From assembly GCA_023627715.1 (NCBI GenBank), contig JAMAHW010000011.1, positions 558,001 to 622,000 on the forward strand: DNA of 64,000 bases, read 5' to 3'. The notes beneath the pieces were generated by a model. That model was given only the letters and a program-made list of their open reading frames with translations, did not search any database and was not told where the DNA came from. Positions 43,017 through 53,505 of the stretch are shown here, one piece after another. Made by a program: the position numbers and the translations under genes. How positions within the stretch are numbered: position 1 is the stretch's first letter; every line of letters starts with the position of its first letter. This DNA is from Periconia sp. R9002. Its lineage: Eukaryota > Ascomycota > Dothideomycetes > Pleosporales > Periconiaceae.

Positions 43017-43776
43017 ATGACGACCGCAGCAATTGTCGGGAGCACCGGCTTCGTCGTACGTCCTAGACAACCACCATCCAATCCCCACACCAGACTAATC
43101 TAACATACCGTGCTTCCAGGGCTCACACATCCTCTCCCAACTCCTCGCCCACCCGGGCTTCTCCTCCGTCCACGCCTTCGCGCGCCGCGACCCGCCGAAC
43201 CCGACCAACTCCCCCAAACTCATCCCCATCACCTCCAGCGACAACAGCACCTGGGCGTCGCAATACCCGCGGTCCGCATCCCCCAACATCTTCTTCTCCG
43301 CCTTAGGCACCACGCGCGCCAACGCCGGCGGCCTCGAGAACCAGCGCAAGCTCGACGTCGACCTCAACTACGCGCTCGCGCAAGCCGCAAAGGAAGCCGG
43401 CGCCGACACGTACGTGCTGATCTCGAGCGCGGGCGCCAACACGGCATCTCGGCTGCCGTATCCCGCCATGAAGGGCGAGCTCGAGGATAAGGTGCAGGCG
43501 CTCGGGTTCAAGCACACCGTCATCCTGCGCCCGGGCCTGATCATGGGGAGTCGGCAGGAGAGTCGCCCGTCCGAGGCTATAATCCGTGGTATTGCCGGCG
43601 CGTTGAAGAAGGTTTCGCCGGCGCTGACCAACTTTTGGGGTCAGGAGGCCGATGTCATTGCGAGGGCTGCGGTCAATGCGGGGAAGCTTTGCGTGGATGG
43701 GAAGAGGGAGGAGGGCACGTGGGTTTTGGGACAGGCGGATATTGTCAGGTTGGGGGCTGAGGAGCACAAGGAGTAG
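43017..43776 (+). CDS. FMP52: FMP52-like NAD(P)-binding mitochondrial protein
   Basis: Two exons, 43017-43055 and 43120-43776 (intron 64 bp, phase 0), 231 aa. The splice joins AAIVGSTGFVGSHIL, the TGxxGxxG dinucleotide loop of an atypical short-chain dehydrogenase. FFSALGTTRANAGG and LISSAGANTASRLPYPAMKGELE supply the Ser/Tyr-x3-Lys active-site pattern, and HTVILRPGLIMG matches the Fmp52 family. Yeast Fmp52 is found at the mitochondrial outer membrane with unclear function. Exon 1 is only 13 codons, easy to miss. Start context ATCACCATGAC is good. Confidence 0.92.
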
Positions 43777-44909
43777 CACGGTGTATTGGATATGGAGAGC
43801 ATGTTGTTTCGTTGGGGATTGATGGTGCGTGGTGGTACAGTTTGGGAACGGGAATACGGACGGAGCTTGGATGTTATACCCCCTCTTTTTCATAGTTTTG
43901 TTGTACCGTCATTTCTTTGGACAATGTGATGCCGTGCTACATGCAACAAATAAAATAAATAATCCTACACTTGGTGATTCCTTACACGGAAACCGTGCAA
44001 CATATGTACATGTCCAACCTTCTTACACTTCAACAAAAAAAACCACCCCCCCCTCAAAGACAACATCCATGCCAAACCACCAAACCCATCCCCCTCCCTC
44101 CTCCTCCTCCTCCTCCTCCTCCATCTCTACCTCCCTCCAGACACCAAAAAAAAAATCCCCCAGTGTGTAGTAGAGTGATCCATAATCCTCGCTCACCATC
44201 ATCCATTTTCCCAAACCGTCGCCTAACTACCCTACCCTAGTAGCCTTACCGCCCGCCCGGCCCCAGCCGAACATCACACCACCATCACTTCACCTCACCT
44301 CCTTCTACGTATCACACCACCACCACTCTCATAACAAGAAAAAATATTCCGTTATGATGAATCATTCATTCACTGCTAACTCGATCGATAGGTACTTGCT
44401 CGAGTGAGTAATCGTAATTATTTTGCTACAGTAAGCACGGACGCGGCGCCGTCCGGAAAAGATGATGTCGGTACCGTAGGCGTCGACTGTGGTTAGTAAG
44501 GAGGTATCAGGTGAGATGTACGCATCCCCAAAGTATTACGTTGGTAAGGAGGTAGGTGGGTAGGTGGTGTGATGTATTGACTCGACTCTCCGTTCATGGA
44601 GTTGTCTGACTAGGTAGGTACTTATATATATTGTATGTTTCTTGTGTTGCTTGTTAGATTATTCACTCCACTCATCTGCATACACGTTGAAACTACATAC
44701 GATTCTGTTCATCTCCGCTCAACCATACAACCACCACCAAACCAACCTCCGAACCAAACAAGAACAAAAAAAAAGAAATACCTACATACGAAGGGAAAGC
44801 GGAACTCTACTCAACTTTACACCACATCACACCATCTCTCCTCTTCCTCCAAAACAAAACATAAACAAGGAAACATCGGATAGACAAAAACCACACCCAA
44901 CTCTCAACA
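43777..44909. other. Intergenic with TCC microsatellite
   Basis: 3' flank of FMP52 and 5' region of the small membrane protein gene. (TCC)n tract at about 44094-44122. No repeat-family copy seen. Confidence 0.55.
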
Positions 44910-45207
44910 ATGCCATCCCCCAACCCATCCCTCCTCCAGCGCGCCTCATCCTACCTAACCGAACCGCACCCCTACGGCCGGCGTCCCGTATCTACACCTG
45001 CTGCGAAGATTCCTTGGGGGATTTATCCGAGGAGAGTGGGGAGGACGGGGGTTTTGTAAGTCCAAGTTTCTTTGTCTCTGGGTTTTTAAGAAGGGGAAAG
45101 GTGAGATGAAGGCTAATGTGTGGATGTGATATAGTGTACTTCCCATGGTCGTCGTTGTTTTAGGGTGGCCGTTGGCGGGGAAGTGGGTTTTTGATGGGGG
45201 GATGTAG
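44910..45207 (+). CDS. Small single-pass membrane protein, 72 aa
   Basis: Two exons, 44910-45055 and 45135-45207 (intron 79 bp, phase 2). The 72-aa product begins MPSPNPSLLQRASSYL, continues with HPYGRRPVS and PWGIYPRRVGRTGV, and ends with one hydrophobic segment, VLPMVVVVLGWPLAGKWVF. The Arg-rich side followed by a single TM resembles small fungal mitochondrial or ER membrane proteins, but I do not recognise a named family. Support: good start context (TCAACAATGCC), canonical GTAAGT donor, TAG acceptor, and in-frame closure that adds a TM segment. Without the splice the ORF ends after 49 codons. Confidence 0.6.
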
Positions 45208-45662
45208 AGGAACGATGTTTTCTGGGGAAAAGGGGGGGGTATTAGCATTTTTGGGGGTTTTCTTTGTTTATTGATAAATGAGGGGTTTTTTCTACACAGG
45301 GTTGAAAAGCATGGGGGTTTTTGAAGAGAGAGAGAGAAAGAGAAAAAGAGAGGGAGAGATAATTTCTTTTGTGTGGGTTAGAGGGGAGGTTTTTTTTTTG
45401 CATCGCAACTCTTTTCTTGTTGAAGTTGGGCTTTGTAGGGGACCCAACCTTGCATCTTAGATATATCAAATTCTACTGAAGTTTTCAAATCCAACAGATC
45501 CAAAAGTGTCCTTTTTCGTTGTCCGGTTTCCCGTTTTGTTATATAACATTGGTTTTCAGTCTGGGTACCTAATAGAGACAGCCCTTAGTCCTCCAGCCCT
45601 CTAAAACATCCAACTCTAATCTGACCCAACAAAATATCCAAACACCATTTCCCCCCCCACCC
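45208..45662. other. Intergenic between convergent genes
   Basis: Contains a purine-rich GA microsatellite near 45325-45360. No gene seen. Confidence 0.55.
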
Positions 45663-47405
45663 CTATAAATCCAAAACCACCCTCCCAACCCCTCGACTAA
45701 CACAACTCAACATCCCACCCCCCTCCCCTTCCCCTTCCCCCTCACCCTCCAACCCCGTCCCCCGATGCTCCACCCTCCCCTCACAAACCTCCACCCTACA
45801 CGTCCCACAATTCCCGACCTCACAACTACTCGCGACATCCATCCCGACACGCCTCAACGCATCCAGCAAACTCTCCTCCGCGCCAACCTCCACCACCTTC
45901 TTACTAACCCTTAACTCCGCCGTGAACGGATCCCCACACGTAGCGACCGTGAAGGCCTCGCGGTGGACGGAGGAGTCAGGGATGGAGAACTGTGCTGCGG
46001 TGGCGACGACGGCGTCCATGAGGCGTTGGGGGCCGCAGGTGTAGATGTGCGTGTTGGAGTCTGCGCGGGCGAGGATGGTGGGGAGGGGGAGGCGGCGGGT
46101 TTGCGGGGTGGTGTGGGTTTTGTGGTAGATGTGGATGTTTGGGTTTAACGTTTTTGTGTTGTTGTTGACGGTGTGGTGGGGGAGGAGGTTGAGAAAGGGC
46201 ACGTCGTCGTCGCGAACAGCGAAGTGTAAGTCGTAGGGCTGGTGCGTGGTTTCCAGGTGTTGGATGGTGGCGAGGAAGGCCGTGATGCCGATCCCGCCGG
46301 CGATTAGGATGTGTTTGTCGGCGGTGGGGGAGAGCGGGAAGGTGGTGGAGATGCGGCTCACGGTTAGGACGTCCCCGACCTGCGCGGTGTGGTGGAGGTA
46401 TTGTGATCCGCCGCGCGAGTTTGCGTCGAGCGCGACACCGAGGGTGAAGCGGGCGTTGGTGCCGCTCACGATGGAGTATGCGCGGACGAGTTTCCCGCCG
46501 AGCTTGACGCGCACGTGGCTCCCTGGGTCCACGGGATGGGTGGCGTTTGGGGGGATAGGGTCGACGGTTTCGAGGGTGATGGCGACGACGGTTTTGGTTT
46601 CGTGGTGTTTGGAGACGATGCGGTATTCGTTCCAGGCGTCCATCTTTTCGACGTCGCCGCCGAATTGACGCTCGAGCTCGTTCTCGGCTTGGCCCTTGTC
46701 GATGCGGGTTTGGAATTTTTGGCGGATTTCTTCGCCGAGGGCGGGGAGGAGGGCGATTTGTTGGTTCATAGCGAGGTTGTCGCGCTCGAGGAAGAGGTAG
46801 TACATGACTCTCGCGACGGTCCACTCGGGACATGGTCGCTCGAGGAGGCGGATCATGGCGCCTGGGTGGACGGTGCCGGGGACGAGGACGCGGTATAGCC
46901 AGCCGCAGCGGAGGAGGGTTTGGACGCGGACGGCCATGTTCTTGACTTCGAAGCGGTGGTTGAGCTTGTAGCATGGCGAGCGCGGTTCTGTGAGCTCGAG
47001 GACGACCTCGTCGCCCAGTGCGATTTTATCGCCGATGCAAAGCGTTTTTTCGGAGACTTCGCTGTTGAAGAGGTTCTCGCCGAACGCGCCTCCCTTGAAG
47101 AGATGCGCGGATGAGGGAATCTCGCGGGCCCAGTCGGCGTAGTGCGCGGAGCAGTAGTGGTGGATGGCTTTGTCTGGGTGACGATGGGGCTCGTAGGCGT
47201 GCTCATCGCCCACGACGCCGTTTTTGCTGATCTCCACGGCCCCCTCTTGTGCGGTCTTGTATATACCGGATTCCATTCCGGGCTTGAAGGCGGGTTTGAC
47301 TTTTCCGCTGCGGAGATGGATGAGGGGAAAAGGTTCGAAAGGTGGTGGATTGCGCAGGGTTGAGGGGTCCGGCCGTGCTGGTGGTGTCCATGATAAAGTG
47401 GTCAT
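45663..47405 (-). CDS. MOSC domain - ferredoxin-reductase - 2Fe-2S ferredoxin fusion
   Basis: Single exon, 580 aa. Residues 1-about 215 form a MOSC domain of the YiiM type (GVVGDEHAYEPHRHPDKAIHH, GAFGENLF, CIGDKIALGDEVVLELTEPRSPCYKLN) with its 3-alpha segment (WTVARVMYYLF). Residues about 250-470 are an FAD/NAD(P)-binding oxidoreductase: RAYSIVSG for flavin and LIAGGIGITAFL for the nucleotide. The C-terminus is a plant-type 2Fe-2S ferredoxin with CEVGNCGTC (CX4CX2C) and a fourth Cys in MLSCVSRG. This fits a one-protein electron chain from NAD(P)H to a MOSC active site, possibly reducing N-hydroxylated or other compounds, by analogy to YiiM. A Glu/Gly run interrupts the ferredoxin loop. ATG 47405. 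Confidence 0.9.
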   Translation of the reverse strand: MTTLSWTPPARPDPSTLRNPPPFEPFPLIHLRSGKVKPAFKPGMESGIYKTAQEGAVEISKNGVVGDEHAYEPHRHPDKAIHHYCSAHYADWAREIPSSAHLFKGGAFGENLFNSEVSEKTLCIGDKIALGDEVVLELTEPRSPCYKLNHRFEVKNMAVRVQTLLRCGWLYRVLVPGTVHPGAMIRLLERPCPEWTVARVMYYLFLERDNLAMNQQIALLPALGEEIRQKFQTRIDKGQAENELERQFGGDVEKMDAWNEYRIVSKHHETKTVVAITLETVDPIPPNATHPVDPGSHVRVKLGGKLVRAYSIVSGTNARFTLGVALDANSRGGSQYLHHTAQVGDVLTVSRISTTFPLSPTADKHILIAGGIGITAFLATIQHLETTHQPYDLHFAVRDDDVPFLNLLPHHTVNNNTKTLNPNIHIYHKTHTTPQTRRLPLPTILARADSNTHIYTCGPQRLMDAVVATAAQFSIPDSSVHREAFTVATCGDPFTAELRVSKKVVEVGAEESLLDALRRVGMDVASSCEVGNCGTCRVEVCEGRVEHRGTGLEGEGEGEGEGGGMLSCVSRGVGRVVLDL

Positions 47406-48206
47406 CTTTGCTCTGTATAATCTTTCTCTCCGTGCTCTTTTTCAGATCGTCCTTCTCAGGTTCTCAAAGGACGAGTATCGCACAGTCTAAAACACACCCG
47501 GTGAGAGGTCTCTAGCCAGTTACCTTGTCAGTATCGAAGCTTGGATGAATGTATGCCTCGAAAGTTTGGCTAGATGATGTATTCTCTTGAGTAGATCGAC
47601 ATCACGATATAGGAGGGAACTGCCGCTATATATACATACGTATAAATGTGAATCTGAAGTTCGGAGTCACGTTATCATTTGGGTGCCTACATGTAGGTAA
47701 GATATCGGTGGTTTCCGAAAAAACATGCCCCCCCCCTACCCTCAGCCTAATTGAAAAGGAGGAGAGGGCTTACTAGAATAGGTAAGAACCTATTAGAAAT
47801 AGTATACAGATGTTAAATTTTAGTATACTTTACCCTAAAAGTAACAACTATAGGGTATTTTATAAGGAGGAGGGCTAATAAGAGTATACAGAGTATATAT
47901 AATATAAGGTAATATATATATAGAGTAATATAATTACTAATTTTCACTAATTTCAATAATATACGCTAGACTAGGGTGGGGGGGCATGTTTTTTCGGAAA
48001 TCACCGATAATTTGATTGTTAGAACAGATAAAAATGGCGGGGCATTCAACACAAATGTAAGCAGGTTACATACACAAACATGATCAATAATGAATTAGAC
48101 CAAAACTTCTCGCATTCGACCCTTATGCATATATACATGTACACTCATGATCGCCCAAAACCCTACCAACGCCGATGATTCTCGCGCTTCACTGACATGA
48201 AAAGCT
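47406..48206. other. Intergenic carrying a mariner-type MITE
   Basis: Upstream of the MOSC gene and downstream of the small mitochondrial-type gene. The element at 47705-48007 occupies 303 bp; the rest shows nothing recognisable. Confidence 0.6.
47705..48007. mobile_element. 303-bp MITE with ~33-bp TIRs and TA duplication (mariner-like)
   Basis: Left end TCGGTGGTTTCCG then AAAAAACATGCCCCCC; the right end is its reverse complement (GGGGGGCATGTTTTTTCGG, then AAATCACCGA). The arms are about 33 bp with one mismatch and a length difference in the C-run. Each end is flanked by TA, as expected for Tc1/mariner insertion. The interior is about 75% AT without an ORF. It is a non-autonomous, probably RIP-affected, DNA transposon. 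Confidence 0.8.
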
Positions 48207-48608
48207 CTACCCGCTCTTCGCCCCACCACTCTTTGGTGCACTCCCACCACCACTCGCACTCGTCCTCGGACTTCCCTGCGCTCCGCCTTCCTGATCTCCC
48301 CTGGGTTTGCTGACCTTGTCTTTCGCAGGGCTAACCTTCAACGAATCCCCACCCCCCTCATTCTCCGCCTGCTGCGCCTCGCCCTCAGGGCTCGTCGTGC
48401 TAGGGTCGAAGGCTGCCGACGATGATGCCGCGTCTTGATCGCTTCCAGATTTGGAGTACTCGTTCGATTGTGGGTTCAGCGAATCTTTGTCCTGGGTGTT
48501 CTTTGCGGCGAAAACTGGCCGCGTTGAATGGAGGAAGCGCCTAGTGGGGTTCGCGGCAGCGGCGAGGCGGGGAAGGGTGCGGGGGAGGTGGGTGGATGAA
48601 CGGAACAT
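48207..48608 (-). CDS. Small protein with mitochondrial-type presequence
   Basis: Single exon, 133 aa from ATG 48608. The N-terminus (MFRSSTHLPRTLPRLAAAA, then TRRFLHSTRPVFAAKN) is an Arg/Ser/Ala-rich amphipathic presequence with an RRFLHST cleavage-like motif, so mitochondrial import is likely. The mature part is Gly/Ser/Lys/Asp-rich and predicted disordered, ending in Gly/Lys repeats. Such Ser/Gly-rich mitochondrial orphans are widespread in Pezizomycotina, but I cannot name a function. No neighbour suggests one. Confidence 0.7.
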   Translation of the reverse strand: MFRSSTHLPRTLPRLAAAANPTRRFLHSTRPVFAAKNTQDKDSLNPQSNEYSKSGSDQDAASSSAAFDPSTTSPEGEAQQAENEGGGDSLKVSPAKDKVSKPRGDQEGGAQGSPRTSASGGGSAPKSGGAKSG

Positions 48609-49052
48609 TGTCGTTGCGACTGCGGTTTTGGTGGGGTTGGGTTGGTGGGTGTGGTATATGAAGGAGTTGCTCGTGAGCGTTTAATGACTTTTGCGTGATT
48701 CTTAGGGTGTGCTCCCAATCGATTCAACGCCAATTGATTGAATGGCAGTAACGAGGAATGAGAGAAGGTTGGTATGATTGTTCTTACGTGAAATCGAGTG
48801 CTTGGGGAAGAAGAGAAAGAGAAGTGTAGACGAAGGAAAACGTCGATGGATGTAGGTTCCAGGGAGCTATGACCACCCATGATGTCACCTTGACTCGATT
48901 GAAAGCTTCACCCACGTGACCCTTCCTCCTTGCTACAACGACATGACCGCTTCAAATGACGACGTTGAGGTCGTACGCCTTTTTTTCTGCCTCTGAATCC
49001 GCATATTGGGAGAAATTCCATGTTGAGTCCATTGCTTGCAATACCCATCTTC
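48609..49052. other. Intergenic
   Basis: Promoter of the mitochondrial-type gene and 3' flank of the phosphoglycerate dehydrogenase gene. No gene supported. Confidence 0.55.
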
Positions 49053-51000
49053 CTACAACGTAACAACATTAGCCTCAACAACACCCTCAGGACCAATCAG
49101 CCCGCCCACGACATCGTCACCAACAGGCCGATCCACGCCCAGAATCATCAATGCCTCTTTGCCCTCCTCATTCCCGCTCCCCTTGATATCACCAGTCCCG
49201 TCCTCCTCAATATCGTCGTGTAATGGCGCTACATTCATAAATTTGATATTCACGCCCGCTTTTCCAAGTAACGATCCCACGAATCCAATTTTGCCACAGC
49301 TATCAAAGTTGCGGCAGATGAGTAGTGTACCCTTCGGCACGAACTCGCCTTTGAACCGGTCAAGTCGCGAGATGAAGGGTTTCGTGCCGGATACGAAACC
49401 CTGAATCACTTGGTCTTCTTCGTCTGCCTGCGTGCTAGCAGGTGCAAGATTTCCACCTACGGTGCCCGAGGTGGGCGAGAGAAGCGTGCGGGCTGCAGAT
49501 GGGGAAGTGGATCGAGAGATGGCCTTGTCGGAGCGAGCGTGAGAGGTTGATCGTGATGCGCGGGCTCGCAGGGTGATGAACGATGAGTAAGGTTTGTCTT
49601 CGACGTTTTCGCGACTACGATGCTCGTTGATGAGAATCCCCCGGTCTTTGGCGAGAAGCTCTGCATTGACGATGTTGATGTTGAGGCCATCGGAAGAAGT
49701 GATGGGGGTCAAGAGACCTTTTACAAGAGCTGCGAAGAGGGGTTTAGTAGTGTGAAGATCTGTCAGTGCACCTTCATATGTGATGTCGAAAGTGGTGCGG
49801 AAGGATTTTGCGTTGACCCGATTCGAGTAATGCTGAGTGTATAAAGAGCCCATTTTTTCCACAAGAGTCACGAAGGGTTGTAAGGTGCGATATTCTTCGG
49901 GGAGAATGATGGGTGCGTTGACAGCCGATCGCGGCAGTTCACCACTGAGTATGGAAACTACTTGCTCACACACATCCATAGACACGTTCTCCTGGGCTTC
50001 TTTGGTGGATGCGCCCAAATGAGGCGTTGCTACGACCTTTGGGTGAGCGATCAAGCGGGTTGCACTAGAGTCAGCCTCTGGTGGTTCAGATGTCCAAACA
50101 TCGATGCCAGCGCCGGCGATCGTTCCAGCATCTAGGGCTGCGAGAAGGGCATCTTCGTCAATCATGCCGCCCCTCGCAACATTCAAGATACGAGCGGTGG
50201 GTTTCATAGTGGCGAGCTCAGCTTTGCCAATCATACCTTTAGTGGACGCAATAAGCGGCGTGTGCAGAGTCAAGAAATCGGCTTCTTTGAGGAGGTCGCT
50301 CAGAGTAGGGAGCAGGGTCACGGACGCGGCTGCAGCGAGAGATGGAGAAGCATAGGGGTCGTAGGCAAGGAGACGCATGCCGAACCCATTGGCAATACGA
50401 GCTACGGTAAGACCGACTGATGGGGTTAGTATATGTAGAGAGAGCTATGTATAGAGAAGGCAACTTAATTCACCTTTTCCCAAGCCCACAATGGCAAGTG
50501 TTTTGCCTTTAGCTTCAATGCCCGTGAGACGACTCCTTTCCCACCTCCCACCCTTGATGCTCGAATTGGCATCACCGATATTTCTCGCTACGGCCATAAG
50601 AACTACATGTGGATCAAATCAGGCTTGTACGGCGAAAAAAACGTAGCCTCATCAGATACATACGTGCAATGGTGTGCTCTGCGGCAGCGTTGATGTTGCC
50701 GCTGGGGCTGTTCACGACGATAATGCCCAGACTGGTAGCAGTCTTAACATCTACATTGTCGACACCAACGCCAGCTCTCGCAACGACCTTGAGTTGCTTA
50801 GCAGCGTGGAGTAGTTCTGCAGTGACTTTTGTCTCGGACCGAACGATGAGTGCCTCGTAGTCGCCAATAATGGCCTTTAGGTCCTCGGCAGAGAGTCCCT
50901 TTTTCTCGTCGACATGAAAACCGTCCTTGAGCAGGGCAAGGCCATCGGGAGAGACTTTCTCTGGGATTAGAATCTTGGGTTTGGCTTGGACAATGGCCAT
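49053..51000 (-). CDS. SER3: D-3-phosphoglycerate dehydrogenase
   Basis: Three exons on the minus strand: 51000-50664, 50602-50474, 50416-49053; introns 61 and 57 bp; 609 aa. It catalyses the NAD-dependent first step of serine synthesis from 3-phosphoglycerate in the cytosol. Motifs: KILIPEKVSPDGLALL and GVGVDNVDVKTA (substrate domain), IVGLGKVG (Rossmann loop, split by intron 2), ARGGMIDEDALL, GAGIDVWTSEPPE and TPHLGAST with the catalytic His. The C-terminal part (GTLLICRNFDSCGKIGFVG, ALMILGVDRPV) is the ACT regulatory domain, so serine feedback is possible. An unusual Ser/Arg/Ala-rich insertion lies before the ACT domain. Yeast SER3/SER33 are the functional counterparts. Confidence 0.95.
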
Positions 51001-51689
51001 GACGGAGAAGTTGGAGGTGGATATAGGAAGGGGAATTGTGGGTTCAATGGGGTTGTGGAGGGGCAGCTTATATGCAGTTACAGCAGTAAGGTGAGGAAGG
51101 AGGGAGGTAGAAGTGAATTAAAAGAGGGGAATTGAAGAGGGAATGAAAGAGAGACTTACCTATAAGGAGAGTAAACGGTAGGAAGTCTCGTGAACGGAGA
51201 ATTCCAGGACCGCCGCTATCGGGGACGCAGCAGCAAAGAACGGGGGATTGTTACAGCAGTCTTGTTGTCACTTTTACTGCGCAGTGCATGCAGCCACAGC
51301 GTGTAGTTACGTGTGTGGGTGGTGTTCAACAGCGGTTGGCTAGAGAGTTACCCCGCATGCTTCCCCCGCCCATCTCCCCCACACGGTTTCATCCTTTGAC
51401 CATAGGGGCTAGGTACGCCATTGTTTCTCAAATACGCCACAGAGGTGGCGTCATGGCATGGGACCAGGTGGGTGTGGCATCATCACGTACGTATCGAACC
51501 GTCAGGCGACGTCGTATTCCACAGGTCCATCGTCGAAAACATGCAATTTGGGCCCAAATAAAGGTGACGAATACAACTATATTTACCCTTGGCGTCGAAT
51601 GTAGGTGCTGTACCTATCTTATGTATGTACATGTAAAGAAGCGAGCATGCTGTCAATGCGTGGGGTCATGCATTGTAATCCCAAGTCTC
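51001..51689. other. Intergenic
   Basis: 5' region of the phosphoglycerate dehydrogenase gene, including a GTAGTTACGTGTGTG stretch and a possible 5'-UTR splice donor near 51160, followed by the 3' flank of glyoxalase I. No gene supported. Confidence 0.5.
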
Positions 51690-52785
51690 TCACCAGTTGG
51701 CTCGCGTCTTGAGCTTCTCGTTCTGCACCACCTCGATCCAGTAGTCGTCGGGGTCTGTACTGCAATTAGCAACAATCCTTCACGCTGGCGTCATCATACG
51801 TACCCAATACGAACGCAATGTTCTTCATCCTACCGTCGGTAAGACGCTTCTTCCAGTTCACCTTCTTCTCTTCGAACCGGGCGCACGCAGCATCCAGGTC
51901 GTCAACAGCAATGCAGATGTGTCCAAAGCCTTGTGGCTCCGCATTGCCGTTGTGGTATCTGAAGTTGGCGTCCTTTTCGGTACCATAGTTCCATGTGAGC
52001 TCAAGCAGGCCTTCCTGATCAGCCGTCGCACTGACGCCCTCAGGGGTGTTCTCCGCAGCCGGCGCTCCATATCCCAAAAAGTACAGGTTGAACCCATTCT
52101 TCTCATTTTCTGAGGTGCGCTTAAGCTTCATGCCCATGACCTCCTGATAGAACTTGAGTGAAGCCTCGGCATCCTTGACGCGGATCATGGTGTGATTCAT
52201 ACGGTATGTGCCCGGGTCTGTCTCCTTTGCGCTCTCCGTCTCCTCAAGCGGCTTCTGACCAATAATCTCCACCCAGTAGCCATCGGGATCGAGAGCGAAG
52301 GCAATGTGGCGCATCCTGCCGTCGCTCAACTTTTTTTGGAACTTGTAGCCTGCGTCCTCTATCCTCTGGCAAGCAGCCTGCAAATTATCAACCGAGATGC
52401 ACAGATGGCCGAAGCCGCGGTGGGGCTCCTCATTGCCGTTGGCGATCTTGTAATTGGGGTCATCTTCGGTGCCGTAGTTGTGGGTCAACTCGACAATGCC
52501 TTCGCGATCGGTCCACTGGTTGCCGTGTGAAACGGCTTTGGGACTGTCGTAGGCGAGAAAGTAGAGGTCGAATTTCGCGTCGGGGTTGGGCAGCTTCTGA
52601 ATTAGCTTCATGCCTAGAAATTCGTAGAACTCGACTGATCGCTTGGGGTCCTTGACCCGGATCCTTTGTCCAGTTAGCGATTGGTCAAATGCATAGGGCA
52701 AAGCAATTGAAATGGGGGAGAATTAGTCAGAAAAGAGATCGTACATGGAGTGGTTGAGCTTGTACTTGCTCGGATCGGTCGACAT
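51690..52785 (-). CDS. GLO1: Lactoylglutathione lyase (glyoxalase I), two-domain
   Basis: Three exons on the minus strand: 52785-52745, 52663-51804, 51754-51690; introns 81 and 49 bp; 321 aa. It isomerises the methylglyoxal-glutathione hemithioacetal to S-lactoylglutathione in the cytosol. Two tandem glyoxalase repeats are visible: NHSMIRVKDPKRSVEFYEFLG and NHTMIRVKDAEASLKFYQEVMG begin them, and GFGHLCISVDN / GFGHICIAVDD plus ALDPDGYWVEI / VLDPDDYWIEV close them, as in the fused yeast enzyme (326 aa). Splice 1 joins the initial exon to the first repeat (NHS + MIRV), and splice 2 restores VLDPDDYW. Repeats carry the His/Glu metal ligands. Start ATG 52785. Confidence 0.95.
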
Positions 52786-53505
52786 GGTTGCGGTTGCTAA
52801 TCGGCGTAGGGTGTTTGGCGTAAGAACTAATCTGGGTGCGCGGGGTGCGAATCGTGGGATGTTTGCGAGGGATCTTTGAAAGAAAAGCATCAACTATACT
52901 ACTTGATGAGATGAAAGGGTGACGACGAGGGAAGAAGAGATGATAGATTGCGGCGACACTTTTTGCGATGATGACGTCGCGAAGTTGACCCCACGTTTCG
53001 GCGTTGGCTCGGAGAAATCTGCCTGTCACGTGAGTAAGCTAAAAGGCGAGGCCAGGCCCCTGCTTCTACCCCTGTCAGCGTCAACGTCCCGCGACTCCGC
53101 GGCAGCTCTCCTCCTCTGTGAACATTGTCCGCACCACATCATCATGCTAGATTCCTCGCTCAATTCTCATATCGTCCTTCGCTCTCATTGTCCCTCCTTG
53201 TGTATCCTCTGAGTTGGCATCTTTCCTTTTTTTGCCCCCGTACGCCCCCGCCGACACGCTGGCAGAGGCTGGGGTGCACAGACAAATTTGTGAACGTCGG
53301 CCGTTGGTCATCGAGTCCGGATTACATATATGTGAGTACTGCACCCCGAGCCGGAGCATTTGCCCATCACGATACATACGGTGTTCTCATCAACTGCCAT
53401 ACGAGTACTTGATTTGCTCTTCCACTCCTTGCCGCCAAATGCAAATCTCGGATCACTATACCCACATTGATATCTTGTGTCTGACCTGTACAGTCGCTTC
53501 TCATC
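52786..53505. other. Intergenic, divergent
   Basis: Shared upstream region of glyoxalase I (leftward) and the Roadblock-type gene (rightward). No repeat or ORF with support. Confidence 0.55.

Noticed and set aside
45976..46974. 332-codon Arg/Pro/His-rich minus frame
   Set aside because: A shadow of the MOSC fusion in another frame; the composition is typical of frame-shifted GC-rich coding DNA.
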